A stretch of 64,000 nt of DNA from Streptomyces olivochromogenes (GCF_021538895.1 NZ_JADDRL010000015.1:54181-118180), one strand, 5' to 3'. Shown: positions 1-8,882, numbered from the stretch's first letter. Notes: a model not told the origin generated them from the letters alone. Numbers and translations are program-made.

Positions 1-1757
1 ACGGGGCCGCCGCTCCTGTCCGTCCAACTGCGCACGGGTGTCGTCTCGGCGTGGCGGCCCCGGGCGGCGGACAGGCCGAGGGTCAGGCCGCTGTAGCGGT
101 TGACGAGCCGCCAGGTCCCGGTGCGGCACGCGCCGTCGGCGGACGTGGTGGGGATCAGGAACCACTCCTGCCCGACGGTCGGGCCGCTCGCCCGTTCCCT
201 GGTGACGGTGGGCCGCGTGCCCCAGGCGCGGCCGGCCGCGGAGGTCGACGGCACGCCCAGCAGACGGCCCGTGGCGGCGTTGGTCAGCGTGAACGAGCCG
301 TCGCCTACCGGGGTGAAGAACCACGCCTGCCGGTCGGATCCGGTGGCCCGCGCGACGCTGGTGGTCGCACTGCCGGTGCCTTGGGCGAGCACGCGGCCGG
401 CGCCGTCGGCGATGCGGTAGGCGCGGTCGCCGTCCACGGGCGGCGCGGCGGGGGCGGCGGAGTCGATCGTGACGTCGACGTACTCGCCCGAGGCGTCACC
501 GGAGCAGCCGAAGGCGCAGTAGGAGCGGAACGTCCTGCCCACGACGGTGGAGCCGGTCCGGTTCTCCCCGTCCAGGAACCAGCGGTACCAGGACGCGTTG
601 GTGTAGCCGCCGGTGTGCCCGATGAGCCGCCACTTCTGGCTGCTCAGGTCGTCGGTGGCGTAGAAGTACTGCGGTGACCGCCCGCTCTGGTCGACGGCCT
701 GGGGCTCGCCGATGTACAGGCCCAGATGGGCGTCGTAGGCGATGTTCATGACGAACAGGGGCGAGGTCGGCGGCATCTTCCCCGCCGCGACCTGCTCGTC
801 GACGGTGCCGGTGTTCGCCGGGTCGTACTCGCCGAGGACCGGTGTGTAGCCGGTGGGGTGGGCGGAGTCCGCCGGGACCATGTTGCTCTCCCGGCCACCG
901 GCACCGGGCTGCGACCAGGTGCCGTCGTACCACTTGCGCCATGAGCCGGGCGCCATCTTCGCGGAGATCGGGGCGCGTGCCACGTGCTCGTGGAAGGCCT
1001 TCCAGCCGCCGTTCTTCTCGACGATCCGCGAGCCGTAGTACACGTAGAAGTAGCCGGACGCGGTGTCGACGAACAGGCGTTGGTCGCCGTCGCCGTAGGA
1101 GTAGGTCTGGTGCGGGAAGGCCGCGGTGTCCCCGCGCCCGGTGCTGAAGGGGGACGTGATGACGTGCCCCTCGATGCTCCAGGTGCGGCCCTGGTCGGTG
1201 GAGACGGCGTAGTCGATGGCGTCGTAGTGCAGGCGGTCGCCGAAGGGCTGCGGGGTGAACTCGTTGTGCACCAGGCCGTACCAGTCACCGGTGTCCGGGT
1301 CGACCCAGACCCCGGACAGGTCGCAGTAGTTCTTCTGCGCGTAGCCCGAACCGCTCGGCGCGTACGTCGCCTCGCGCCCCGTGGGGCTGTTGTTGCACCG
1401 CCAGGTGGTGTCGTCGTTGCGGTCCAGGGGGTTGGCCGGGTTCACGGCCTCGCTGAGCGTGCGGTCGAAGGTGGCGGTGTCGAAGTCGCGGCCCGTGTAG
1501 AAGTCCCAGGTGCGCGGGTCGCTCGCGCCGTAGAGGGCGGCGGACTGCTGGAAGTGGAACGTGCCGTCCTTGTCGAGGTACGGGCTCGCCGGGGTGTCCG
1601 TGGGATGCGGGAACGGTACGGGATCGCCGACGGTCACGCTGTACGAGGAGGCGGCGGGAGGGGACGCGGCCGGCGCCGGAGTCGCCGGCGTGCCGCCGCC
1701 CAGAACCAGGGCGACGGCCGCGGCCACGGCGCCGCCCGCTCTGCGAAAGAGTCGCAC
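1..1757 (-). CDS. Secreted RICIN-lectin / Asp-box protein (C-terminus cut by window edge)
   Basis: The reading frame is open from a GTG at 1757 to the left edge, about 585 codons without a stop, so the C-terminus lies outside the window. AAGGAG sits a few bases before the GTG and fixes the start. Residues 1 to about 30 form a signal peptide (Arg-rich start, Ala/Val/Leu core). The middle has propeller-like text, including an Asp-box-type stretch (STDQGRTWS) of the kind seen in secreted sialidase-like propellers. From roughly residue 430 the sequence has ricin-B lectin character (YRIADG, LTNAATGRLLGV, WRLVNRYSGLTLGL). I infer an exported carbohydrate-binding protein, possibly a glycoside hydrolase; the catalytic family is not clear to me. 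Confidence 0.8.
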   Translation of the reverse strand, partial: MRLFRRAGGAVAAAVALVLGGGTPATPAPAASPPAASSYSVTVGDPVPFPHPTDTPASPYLDKDGTFHFQQSAALYGASDPRTWDFYTGRDFDTATFDRTLSEAVNPANPLDRNDDTTWRCNNSPTGREATYAPSGSGYAQKNYCDLSGVWVDPDTGDWYGLVHNEFTPQPFGDRLHYDAIDYAVSTDQGRTWSIEGHVITSPFSTGRGDTAAFPHQTYSYGDGDQRLFVDTASGYFYVYYGSRIVEKNGGWKAFHEHVARAPISAKMAPGSWRKWYDGTWSQPGAGGRESNMVPADSAHPTGYTPVLGEYDPANTGTVDEQVAAGKMPPTSPLFVMNIAYDAHLGLYIGEPQAVDQSGRSPQYFYATDDLSSQKWRLIGHTGGYTNASWYRWFLDGENRTGSTVVGRTFRSYCAFGCSGDASGEYVDVTIDSAAPAAPPVDGDRAYRIADGAGRVLAQGTGSATTSVARATGSDRQAWFFTPVGDGSFTLTNAATGRLLGVPSTSAAGRAWGTRPTVTRERASGPTVGQEWFLIPTTSADGACRTGTWRLVNRYSGLTLGLSAARGRHAETTPVRSWTDRSGGP

Positions 1758-2007
1758 GGGTGCTCCTTGGTGCCGAAGGGGCGGACGCAGGGAACGATCC
1801 GGCCCGGCGGTGCCCGCGGCAATGGACTCCAGTGCGCCGGGTCTTGCACTTCCGTGGGTGCGCCCGGCGCCGCGTCCGCCGTACCGGTGTGCTCCGTTCG
1901 GGTCCGAATGGGCCAGGGTGTCCACGGCGTCCACGGCGAACGGTCCGCGCCGATCACGCTGGAGGGGTGCCCGCAGGGGCCGCCCCCTCGTGACGAAGGA
2001 GAAGTGG

Positions 2008-2223
2008 ATGCCGATCGATACCGTCGAGCGTTTCCTGGTCGCCCTGAGCCCCCACGACCGGGAGAAGGTCCAGCAACTGCCCCGTGAGGAGCAGGTGCGG
2101 CTCGCCGACGCCTGGGAGCTGGAGCTGCGGGACGACACCGACCTGGACACGCTGAGCGAGCTGTCGCCGCCCGCCGCCGAGAGCGAGGCGGCGGCGCGGG
2201 TGGTCAAGGGGCTCTTCGACTAG
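2008..2223 (+). CDS. Small hypothetical protein (71 aa)
   Basis: Acidic small protein starting MPIDTVERFLVAL. GAAGGAG lies six to seven bases before the ATG, which argues for this start rather than the longer frame running upstream. It is largely predicted helical, rich in Glu, Asp and Ala, with no signal peptide, membrane segment or cysteine. It stands alone between the divergent secreted lectin protein and the convergent GntR gene. I do not recognise the family. Confidence 0.6.
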   Translation: MPIDTVERFLVALSPHDREKVQQLPREEQVRLADAWELELRDDTDLDTLSELSPPAAESEAAARVVKGLFD

Positions 2224-2332
2224 CCGACGCCCGGGCGACGCCGGCACCCGGACGACACCGGCACCCTGGCGACCCGCCGAGGCACGGGCCGGCCGCCGGG
2301 GTGGCGCCCCGCTCGCGCCGGTCTGCGCCGTG

Positions 2333-3073
2333 TCACTCGGCGGTCTTGCGGGCCAGCGCGTTGTTGTCGATCGAGTTGTGGACGCTGAAGCTCACGGCGT
2401 CCGAGCGGTAGCGGTCGTCCGACCACTCCACCGGGCGGCCCTCGCGCGTCGTGGTCACCCGGCGCACCCGCAGCAGCGGGCTGGTGCGGCGGATGTCGAG
2501 GAGCTCGGCGTCCTGCGCGCCCGCGGCGACGGCGTCGATGACGTGCTCGCCGTAGGCGAAGACCAGGCCGGTCTCGTCGTACAGGCGCTGGGTGACGGAG
2601 GCGCAGTCGGGCTCGATCGCCTCGACGGCCGGGGAGATCCAGTCGGCGTACACGGTCCGCTCCAGCAGCACGGGCTCCCCGTCCAGCCCCCGGACCCGCA
2701 GCACGTGCAGCACCGGCGTGCCCTCGGGCAGGTGGAGGCGTACGGCGTCCTCGGCGCGGGCCGGCTGGTACCCCTGCGCCACCACGCTCCCGGTCGCCTC
2801 CCGGCCCATCGCGCGCGCCCACTGGGCGAAGCTGCGCAGTTCCGCGAAGCTCTGGCTGCGGCGGCTGGCCAGCACCACGCGGCGGGCGCCCTGGCGGGAA
2901 CCGATCAGGCCCTCGGCGGTGAGCGCCGCGACGGCCTGGCGGACCGTGCCGCGCGAGACGCCGTAGTGCGCGGCGAGTTCCGCCTCCGAGGGCAGCCGAC
3001 TGCCGACCGTGTACTCCTCGCGGTCGATCGCGCGCCGCAGCTCGTCGGCGATCTCCTCGTGTCGCGCCGTCAT
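2333..3073 (-). CDS. GntR/HutC-family transcriptional regulator
   Basis: 246 residues. The N-terminal winged helix carries the GntR pattern (RLPSEAELAAHYGVSRGTVR, then a second half with LIGSRQGARRVV), followed by a UTRA-type ligand domain (VLHVLRVRGLDGEPVLLERTVY; final stretch VEWSDDRYRSDAVSFSV). The ATG at 3073 opens MTARHEEIADELR, the normal beginning of the GntR winged helix; the much longer open frame upstream is not coding. It is divergent from an ABC importer operon, and the shared intergenic region holds three palindromes that could be its operators. Known HutC-type regulators sense the substrate of the neighbouring pathway, so I infer it is the local repressor of the importer. Confidence 0.92.
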   Translation of the reverse strand: MTARHEEIADELRRAIDREEYTVGSRLPSEAELAAHYGVSRGTVRQAVAALTAEGLIGSRQGARRVVLASRRSQSFAELRSFAQWARAMGREATGSVVAQGYQPARAEDAVRLHLPEGTPVLHVLRVRGLDGEPVLLERTVYADWISPAVEAIEPDCASVTQRLYDETGLVFAYGEHVIDAVAAGAQDAELLDIRRTSPLLRVRRVTTTREGRPVEWSDDRYRSDAVSFSVHNSIDNNALARKTAE

Positions 3074-3092
3074 GCTTCCCCTCTGCTCAGGT

Positions 3093-3106
3093 CGCTGTGC
3101 ACAGCG
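3093..3106. promoter_or_regulatory. 14-bp perfect palindrome, candidate GntR operator 1
   Basis: CGCTGTGCACAGCG is a perfect palindrome 20 bp upstream of the GntR start codon. Its core TGTGCACA recurs 57 bp away at 3153-3160. The position suits autoregulation. Assignment to this regulator is inference. Confidence 0.45.
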
Positions 3107-3151
3107 TGACCAGCCTAATCGAGACCTGAGCGTGATCTGCAACGGTCTGGA

Positions 3152-3163
3152 TTGTGCACACAA
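3152..3163. promoter_or_regulatory. TTGTG-CA-CACAA inverted repeat, candidate GntR operator 2
   Basis: Five-base arms TTGTG/CACAA around CA, containing the second TGTGCACA core of the GntR/ABC intergenic region. Confidence 0.4.
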
Positions 3164-3227
3164 CAAGGGCTCAAAGTTTCGTCGCGGTTTACAGACAGGA
3201 CACCTGTGGCGGGCGTACTGTGACGCA

Positions 3228-3243
3228 ACTTGTTCATACAAGT
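3228..3243. promoter_or_regulatory. ACTTGT-TCAT-ACAAGT inverted repeat, candidate GntR operator 3
   Basis: Perfect six-base arms around TCAT. The GT...AC symmetry resembles operators described for HutC-type GntR regulators. It lies 55 bp before the start of the binding-protein gene, in AT-richer sequence, where a repressor would block the importer promoter. Confidence 0.5.
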
Positions 3244-3298
3244 TCTCCGCAGTTCCCCAACGCACCGCCCAACCCTCGTGCGCACCCCTGGAGAGACC

Positions 3299-4459
3299 GT
3301 GACCGTGTCCCTGCCGAGAAACGCCGTCCTCGGCGGCTCCCTCGCCGTCGTCGCCGCGCTCGCGCTGAGCGCCTGTGGCGCCGCCCCCGACAACGCGTCC
3401 ACCAAGACCAAGGACGGCAAGAACGCCGCCACCGCCACCTCCGCGGCCGACTTCGGCGGCCTCGACGCCCTCGTCAAGGCGGCCAAGAAGGAGGGCACGC
3501 TCCACATCATCGCGGTGCCCCGCGACTGGGCGAACTACGGCGCCATCATCGACGGCTTCCAGAAGAAGTACGGCATCAAGATCGAGGACGAGAGCCCCGA
3601 CGGCTCCAGCCAGGACGAGATCAACGCCGTGACCTCGCGGAAGGGCCAGGACCGCGCCCCGGACGTCCTCGACCTCGGCTCCTCCTTCGCTCTGAGCGCC
3701 GCCCAGCAGGGCCTGCTCGCGCCCTACAAGGTGGCCTCCTACGACGAGATCCCCGAGGGCCAGAAGGACCCGCAGGCCCGCTGGTTCAACGACTACGGCG
3801 GCTACATCTCCATCGGCTGCGACGCCAAGCGCGTGAAGGCCTGCCCGACCACCTTCAAGGATCTCCTCAAGCCGCAGTACAAGGGCCAGGTCGCGCTCAA
3901 CGGCAACCCGACCAAGTCCGGCTCGGCCTTCGGCGGCGTCTACGCGGCGGCCCTCGCGAGCGGCGGCTCCTTCGACAGCATCCAGCCCGGCCTCGACTTC
4001 TTCGCCAAGCTGAAGAAGAACGGCAACTACACGCCCGTCGAGTCCACCCCGGCCACCGTCGAGAAGGGCGAGACGCCCATCAGCATCGACTGGGACTACC
4101 TGAACGCCGGCTACGCCGACGAGTTCAAGTCCAAGGGCGTCGACTGGAAGGTCGCGATCCCGAGCGACGGCCAGTACGCCCAGTTCTACTCCCAGGCGAT
4201 CAACAAGGACGCCCCGCACCCGGCGGCCGCCCGCCTGTGGCAGGAGTACCTGTACAGCGCCGAGGGCCAGAACCTGTGGCTCAAGGGCTACGCCCGCCCG
4301 GCGCTGATGACCTCGATGGAGAAGGCCGGCACCCTCGACAAGACCGCCGCCGCCAAGCTCCCCCAGGTCTCCGGCACGCCGTCCTTCCCGACCGAGGCCC
4401 AGCAGAGCAAGGCCAAGACGGTCATCGGACAGGGCTGGGGTAAGGCCGTCTCCGGATGA
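3299..4459 (+). CDS. ABC transporter substrate-binding lipoprotein (2-aminoethylphosphonate/iron type)
   Basis: 386 residues. I chose the GTG at 3299 because GGAGAG precedes it and it gives a clean lipoprotein signal peptide with lipobox LSAC (Cys26); the frame remains open further upstream. The mature protein has the shape of periplasmic binding proteins of the iron/thiamine/2-aminoethylphosphonate class (LVKAAKKEGTLHIIAVPRDW; later SIDWDYLNAGYADEF). It would bind its solute outside the membrane and deliver it to the two permeases downstream, the first overlapping its stop by 4 bp. The substrate is not settled by sequence. The phosphatase/phosphodiesterase fusion at the end of the operon favours a phosphorus-containing solute. 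Confidence 0.88.
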   Translation: MTVSLPRNAVLGGSLAVVAALALSACGAAPDNASTKTKDGKNAATATSAADFGGLDALVKAAKKEGTLHIIAVPRDWANYGAIIDGFQKKYGIKIEDESPDGSSQDEINAVTSRKGQDRAPDVLDLGSSFALSAAQQGLLAPYKVASYDEIPEGQKDPQARWFNDYGGYISIGCDAKRVKACPTTFKDLLKPQYKGQVALNGNPTKSGSAFGGVYAAALASGGSFDSIQPGLDFFAKLKKNGNYTPVESTPATVEKGETPISIDWDYLNAGYADEFKSKGVDWKVAIPSDGQYAQFYSQAINKDAPHPAAARLWQEYLYSAEGQNLWLKGYARPALMTSMEKAGTLDKTAAAKLPQVSGTPSFPTEAQQSKAKTVIGQGWGKAVSG

Positions 4460-5355
4460 CGACCGCTCTCCCCCGTACGGACGTGGCGCCCGTCGCTTCG
4501 GCGAAGCGGCGGCGCCGCGCCCCCGGCTGGCTGGCCGTGGTGCCGCTGCTGGCGTTCACGGCGATCGCCTTCGGGCTGCCCGCCCTGGCCATCCTGGACG
4601 GCGCCTTCACGGTCAAGGACCAGACGACCGGCGCCGCCTCCTACACGGCCGAGAACCTCTCGACCTCACTGCAGGGCCCGTACCTCACCGCACTGGTGGG
4701 CAGCGTGAAGCTGTCGGCGATCTCCGCCGTGCTCGGTGCCCTGCTCGGGCTGCCGCTCGCGCAGGCCGTGGTCAGCTCCCGCTCCCGCGCGCTGCGCGAG
4801 GCCGTGCTGACCGCCTCCGGTGTGCTCGCCAACTTCGGCGGCGTCCCGCTGGCCTTCGCCTTCGTCGCCACCCTCGGCAACGCCGGCGTGCTGACCGTGC
4901 ACTTGGGCCTCACGGACAAGGGCTGGGACCTCTACAGCTTCTGGGGCCTCGTCCTCGTCTACCTGTACTTCCTGATCCCGCTGATGGTGCTCACCATCAC
5001 CCCGGCCCTGGACGGTCTGCGCGTCCAGTGGCGGGAGGCCGCGCTCAACAACGGCGCCACCGGGGTGCAGTACTGGCGGCACGTGGCCCTGCCCGTGCTC
5101 GCGCCCTCGCTGCTCGGCGGTCTCGTGCTGCTGTTCGGCAGCGCCTTCGCCGCCTACGCCACCGCCGCCGCGATGGTGGGCAGCGCGGTCCCGCTGGTCA
5201 CGCTGCAGATCGCCGACGCCCTCTCCGGCAACGTGCTGGTCGGCCAGGAGAACGTCGCCCTCGCCCTCAGCCTCGACATGGTGCTGGTGGCGGGCCTGGT
5301 CATGGCCGTGTACCTGCCCCTGCAACGACGGAGCGCCCGATGGCTCGACGCCTGA
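4456..5355 (+). CDS. ABC transporter permease, first subunit
   Basis: 299 residues with about six hydrophobic segments. A binding-protein-dependent transport signature sits in the cytoplasmic loop (EAALNNGATGVQYWRHVALPVLAPS), which contacts the ATPase. Its ATG overlaps the stop of the binding-protein gene (ATGA), so translation is coupled. It pairs with the permease that begins 16 bp before its own end. Together they resemble the PhnU/PhnV-type permeases of 2-aminoethylphosphonate importers; that substrate class is inference. Confidence 0.9.
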   Translation: MTTALPRTDVAPVASAKRRRRAPGWLAVVPLLAFTAIAFGLPALAILDGAFTVKDQTTGAASYTAENLSTSLQGPYLTALVGSVKLSAISAVLGALLGLPLAQAVVSSRSRALREAVLTASGVLANFGGVPLAFAFVATLGNAGVLTVHLGLTDKGWDLYSFWGLVLVYLYFLIPLMVLTITPALDGLRVQWREAALNNGATGVQYWRHVALPVLAPSLLGGLVLLFGSAFAAYATAAAMVGSAVPLVTLQIADALSGNVLVGQENVALALSLDMVLVAGLVMAVYLPLQRRSARWLDA

Positions 5356-6158
5356 CCCCCTGGCGCTGGGCCGTCCTCGGCCTGGCCGCGCTGTACTTCC
5401 TGGTGCCGCTCGCCGCGTCCGTGATCTTCACGGTCGACGTGCCCGGCCACGGCGTCACCTTCGACGCGTACACGCAGATCCTGTCCGCCGACGGCTTCAC
5501 CTCCAGCCTGCTGCTCTCGCTGGAGCTGGCCGTGGCCACCATCGTGGTCGTCCTGCTGCTGATGGTGCCCGCCGTGGTCGCGCTGCGGCTCGGCGCGCCC
5601 AAGCTGCGGCCGGTGGTGGAGGTCGTGTGCTCGCTGCCGCTGGTGGTGCCGCCGATCGCGTTCGTCGCGGGGATCGTCACCGTGCTGAAGTGGGGTCCGG
5701 ACCACCTGTCCAGGACCCCGCTGTTCCAGACGTTCGTGGCGATCCAGAACCCGACCTTCCCGGTCGTGCTCGTCCTCGCCTACGTCGTGATGGCCCTGCC
5801 GTTCGTCTACCGCGCCCTGGACGCGGGCCTGCGTGCCATGGACGTGCGCACCCTCGTCGAGGCCGCGCGCAGTTGCGGCGCGTCCTGGCCGCAGGCCCTC
5901 GTCCGGGCCGTACTGCCGAACCTGCGCGGGGCGCTGCTGAACGCGTCGTTCCTCACGCTGGCCCTGGTCCTCGGCGAGTTCACCGTCGCCCGACTGCTGG
6001 GCTTCCAGCCCTTCGCCGTGTGGATCTACAACGTCGGCGGCTCCCAGGCCCAGATGTCCGTCGCCGTGTCCGTGCTCAGCCTGCTCCTCACCTGGGCCCT
6101 GCTCCTCGTGCTCGCCGGTGCCGGCGGACGCACCCGAACCGCTTCCTCCCGGGGTTGA
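5340..6158 (+). CDS. ABC transporter permease, second subunit
   Basis: 272 residues beginning MARRLTPWRW and overlapping the preceding permease by 16 bp. Several membrane segments are visible, and the EAA-type loop reads EAARSCGASWPQALVRAVLPNLRGA. The final LLGFQPFAVWIYNVGG segment is typical of the second permease of iron/phosphonate-type importers. The ATPase gene follows after three bases. A longer open frame exists upstream, but it is the shadow of the first permease. Confidence 0.9.
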   Translation: MARRLTPWRWAVLGLAALYFLVPLAASVIFTVDVPGHGVTFDAYTQILSADGFTSSLLLSLELAVATIVVVLLLMVPAVVALRLGAPKLRPVVEVVCSLPLVVPPIAFVAGIVTVLKWGPDHLSRTPLFQTFVAIQNPTFPVVLVLAYVVMALPFVYRALDAGLRAMDVRTLVEAARSCGASWPQALVRAVLPNLRGALLNASFLTLALVLGEFTVARLLGFQPFAVWIYNVGGSQAQMSVAVSVLSLLLTWALLLVLAGAGGRTRTASSRG

Positions 6159-6161
6159 ACC

Positions 6162-7238
6162 ATGACCGTCACCACGCTTGAGAAGGCGACCGCCGAGAAG
6201 GCCGCCACCGTCGAATTCCGGGGCCTGCGACGCGAGTTCGGGACCACCGTTGCCCTCGACGGACTTGACCTGACCGTCCGCCCGGGGGAGTTCCTGGCCC
6301 TGCTCGGCCCCTCCGGCTGCGGCAAGACGACCGCGCTGCGCATGCTCGCCGGCTTCGAACACCCCGACTCCGGCGCCGTGCTGGTGGACGGCGAGGACGT
6401 CACCCAGGTGCCGGCCCACCGCCGGGACGCCGGGATGGTCTTCCAGTCGTACAGCCTCTTCCCGCATCTGAACGCCGTCGACAACGTGGCCTTCGGACTG
6501 CGCATGCGCAAGGTCCGCACCGCCGAACGGCGCTCCCGCGCCGCCGAGTTGCTGGAACTGGTCGGCCTCGGCGACAAGGGAGAGCGGTTCCCGCACCAGC
6601 TCTCCGGCGGCCAGCAGCAGCGCATCGCGCTGGCCCGCGCCCTCGCCCTGCGCCCGCGCGTCCTGCTGCTCGACGAGCCGCTGTCGGCGCTGGACGCCAA
6701 GGTCAGGCTGACCCTGCGCGAGGAGATCCGCCGGCTCCAGCAGGAGCTCGGCATCACCACCCTCTTCGTCACCCACGACCAGGAGGAGGCCCTCTCGGTC
6801 GCCGACCGGGTCGCCGTCATGCGCGCCGGACGGCTCGAACAGTGCGCCGAACCCGCCGAGTTGTACGGCCGTCCCGCCACCGCCTTCGTCGCCGAGTTCG
6901 TCGGCACGATGAGCCGGATCCCGGGCGAGCTGAAGGACGGCACCGTCGAGGTGCTCGGGCAGCGGCTGCCGGCCGACGGCGAGGCACCGAACGGCGCGGT
7001 CGACGTGCTGGTGCGGCCGGAGTCCGTCCAGGTGCGGGCCGACGAGCAGGGCAGCGCCCGGGTCGTCGCCACCGCCTTCCTGGGCGCCGTCGTCCGGGTC
7101 ACCGTACGGCTCGCCGACGGCACCGAGGCCAAGGCCGACCTGCCCGCCCACGAGGCCGCCGGGCTCGGCGCCGGATCCGCCGTCGGCGTGTCGCTGCCCG
7201 AGCGGCCGGTGCTGGTGGCCGAACGTATCCAGAAGTGA
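6162..7238 (+). CDS. ABC transporter ATP-binding protein
   Basis: 358 residues. Walker A GPSGCGKTT is at residues 49-57, followed by signature LSGGQQQR, Walker B VLLLDEPLSALD and the switch His in VTHDQEEALSVADR. The C-terminal part from about residue 245 resembles the TOBE regulatory domain of importer ATPases. It powers the two permeases just upstream. Its stop overlaps a possible GTG (GTGA) for the following HAD-EEP gene, so the five genes read as one operon. Confidence 0.95.
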   Translation: MTVTTLEKATAEKAATVEFRGLRREFGTTVALDGLDLTVRPGEFLALLGPSGCGKTTALRMLAGFEHPDSGAVLVDGEDVTQVPAHRRDAGMVFQSYSLFPHLNAVDNVAFGLRMRKVRTAERRSRAAELLELVGLGDKGERFPHQLSGGQQQRIALARALALRPRVLLLDEPLSALDAKVRLTLREEIRRLQQELGITTLFVTHDQEEALSVADRVAVMRAGRLEQCAEPAELYGRPATAFVAEFVGTMSRIPGELKDGTVEVLGQRLPADGEAPNGAVDVLVRPESVQVRADEQGSARVVATAFLGAVVRVTVRLADGTEAKADLPAHEAAGLGAGSAVGVSLPERPVLVAERIQK

Positions 7239-7252
7239 GGAACGACAACAAC

Positions 7253-8740
7253 GTGACCCCCCACACCTCCGCACTCCCGCTGCAGGCCGTTCTGTTCGAC
7301 ATGGACGGCACGCTCGTCGACACCGAGCGTCTGTGGTGGGAGGCGGTCGAGCAGGTCGCCGGACGCCCGCTGGGCGAGGCCGACCAGCCGGAGGTGCTCG
7401 GCCGCCCCGTCGAGCACACCGCCGCCTGGCTCGCTGCCGCCGACGGCCGGGACGGCGACGACCTCGCGGCCGAGCTGCACCGCGAGTTCGCCGACCGCGT
7501 CCGCACGGGCATCGTGCCCCGCCCCGGCGCCCTCGATCTGCTGGACGCGCTGGCCCGCGCCGGCATCCCCACCGCCCTGGTCACCGCGTCCCCGCGCGCG
7601 GTCGCCGACGTGGTGCTCGACGCGCTCGGGCCCGAGCGGTTCGCGGTCTCCGTCACGGCCGACGACACCAGCCGGACCAAGCCCGCCCCGGACCCCTACC
7701 TGGCCGCCTGCCGGGCCCTCGGCGTCGAGCCGGTGCGCTGCGTGGCGGTCGAGGACACCGAGACCGGCGTGGCCTCCGCCGAGGCGGCGGGCTGCGCGGT
7801 CCTGGCCGTGCCGTCCCTCGCGCCGATCGACAGCGCGCCCGGCCGGACCGTGCGCGACAGCCTCGTCGGCGTCACACCGAAGGAGCTGCGGAACATGGTC
7901 GCGCCGGAGCTGCGGGTCATGTCCTGGAACCTCTGGCTCGGCGGCGCCCCGGTCGACGACCACCGGGCCAAGCAGCTCAAGGTCGTCCTGGAGACGGGCG
8001 CGGACGTCGTCGGCCTCCAGGAGACGGCCGGCACCTCGGCCCAGGAGCTCGCCGAGGCGCTGGGCTGGCACCACCACCGTGCCGGCGAAAACCTCGGCAT
8101 CATCAGCCGTCACCCCATCACCGCCCGTTTCGGCGACCCGGACGTCGGCTTCTACGGCGCCGCGGGGGTACGGATCGAGGTCGCCCCCGGCCGCGAGGTG
8201 GACGTCTGGACCGCCCACCTCCACTACACGCCGTACGGGCCCTACGAGTCCGCGTTCGACGGGCTCCCGGCGGCGGAGCTGATCGCCCACGAGGAGGTAC
8301 GCCTCACGCAGATGCGGGACACGCTGGGCCGGATCGCCGAGGCGGCCGACGACGCCGTACCCGTCGTCCTCGTCGGCGACTTCAACTGCCCCTCCCACCT
8401 GGACCGGGCAGACGTCGAGTGGCCCGTGACCCAGGCCGCGCAGGAGGCGGGGTTCGCCGACTCCTACCGGGAGGCCCACCCGGACCCGGCCGCCGAGCCC
8501 GGACACACCTGGTCGCCGATCCACCCGGTGCACGAGGACGGCAGCGGGCGGACCGAGCCGCAGGACCGGATCGACTTCGTCCTGCACCGGGGGCTCACGG
8601 TCCTCGACTCGCGGACCGTCGTGAGCGGCACGCCGCGCCCCTGGCCGGACGTCGCCGGCAACGAGTGGCCGTCGGACCACGCGGCCGTCCTCACCGTCTT
8701 CGCCGTGGGCCGGGCGCCGTTCGCCGTGCGCGGGGCCTGA
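7253..8740 (+). CDS. HAD phosphatase fused to endonuclease/exonuclease/phosphatase (EEP) domain
   Basis: One uninterrupted frame of 495 codons from GTG 7253; a GTG at 7235 overlapping the ATPase stop is an alternative start. Residues 1-213 are a HAD-IA phosphatase of the beta-phosphoglucomutase type (VLFDMDGTLVD with Asp16/Asp18, VTASPR, TKPAPDPYL, VEDTETGV). From residue 215 an EEP fold begins: MSWNLW with Asn226, VGLQET with the metal-binding Glu, VLVGDFNCPS, RIDFVL and WPSDHAAV. At the junction, GAAGGAG lies nine bases before an in-frame ATG (7895), so the EEP half may also be made alone. I infer that the pair strips phosphate from a phosphodiester or phosphonate taken up by the importer. 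Confidence 0.85.
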   Translation: MTPHTSALPLQAVLFDMDGTLVDTERLWWEAVEQVAGRPLGEADQPEVLGRPVEHTAAWLAAADGRDGDDLAAELHREFADRVRTGIVPRPGALDLLDALARAGIPTALVTASPRAVADVVLDALGPERFAVSVTADDTSRTKPAPDPYLAACRALGVEPVRCVAVEDTETGVASAEAAGCAVLAVPSLAPIDSAPGRTVRDSLVGVTPKELRNMVAPELRVMSWNLWLGGAPVDDHRAKQLKVVLETGADVVGLQETAGTSAQELAEALGWHHHRAGENLGIISRHPITARFGDPDVGFYGAAGVRIEVAPGREVDVWTAHLHYTPYGPYESAFDGLPAAELIAHEEVRLTQMRDTLGRIAEAADDAVPVVLVGDFNCPSHLDRADVEWPVTQAAQEAGFADSYREAHPDPAAEPGHTWSPIHPVHEDGSGRTEPQDRIDFVLHRGLTVLDSRTVVSGTPRPWPDVAGNEWPSDHAAVLTVFAVGRAPFAVRGA

Positions 8741-8752
8741 TCCGCCGACCGC

Positions 8753-8785
8753 CGGACCCGGCGCCCCGGGAACAAACCGGGTCCG
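8753..8785 (+). terminator. Operon-end hairpin
   Basis: CGGACCCGG and CCGGGTCCG form a perfect 9-bp stem with a 15-base loop, 13 bp after the HAD-EEP stop. There is no T-tract, as is usual in Streptomyces. Confidence 0.6.
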
Positions 8786-8882
8786 CCGGGTGCTGCACCT
8801 GATACCCCGCCAGGTACGCGAGTCCCAGGGTGACCGACCGCCGACGGGAGCCGGTAGAGCATCCCGAGGAAGGGGCGATCCG

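Noticed and set aside
984..2087. Plus-strand frame of 367 codons opposite the lectin gene
   Set aside because: Val/Gly/Arg-rich shadow of the RICIN-lectin gene, which has a signal peptide and lectin motifs.
2229..2268. Short CGAC..CCGGCACCC tandem repeat after the 71-aa gene
   Set aside because: Two imperfect 17-bp copies in very GC-rich sequence; not distinguishable from chance.
5154..7274. 706-codon minus-strand frame opposite the permease and ATPase genes
   Set aside because: Shadow text rich in Gly, His, Gln and Arg; no family features.
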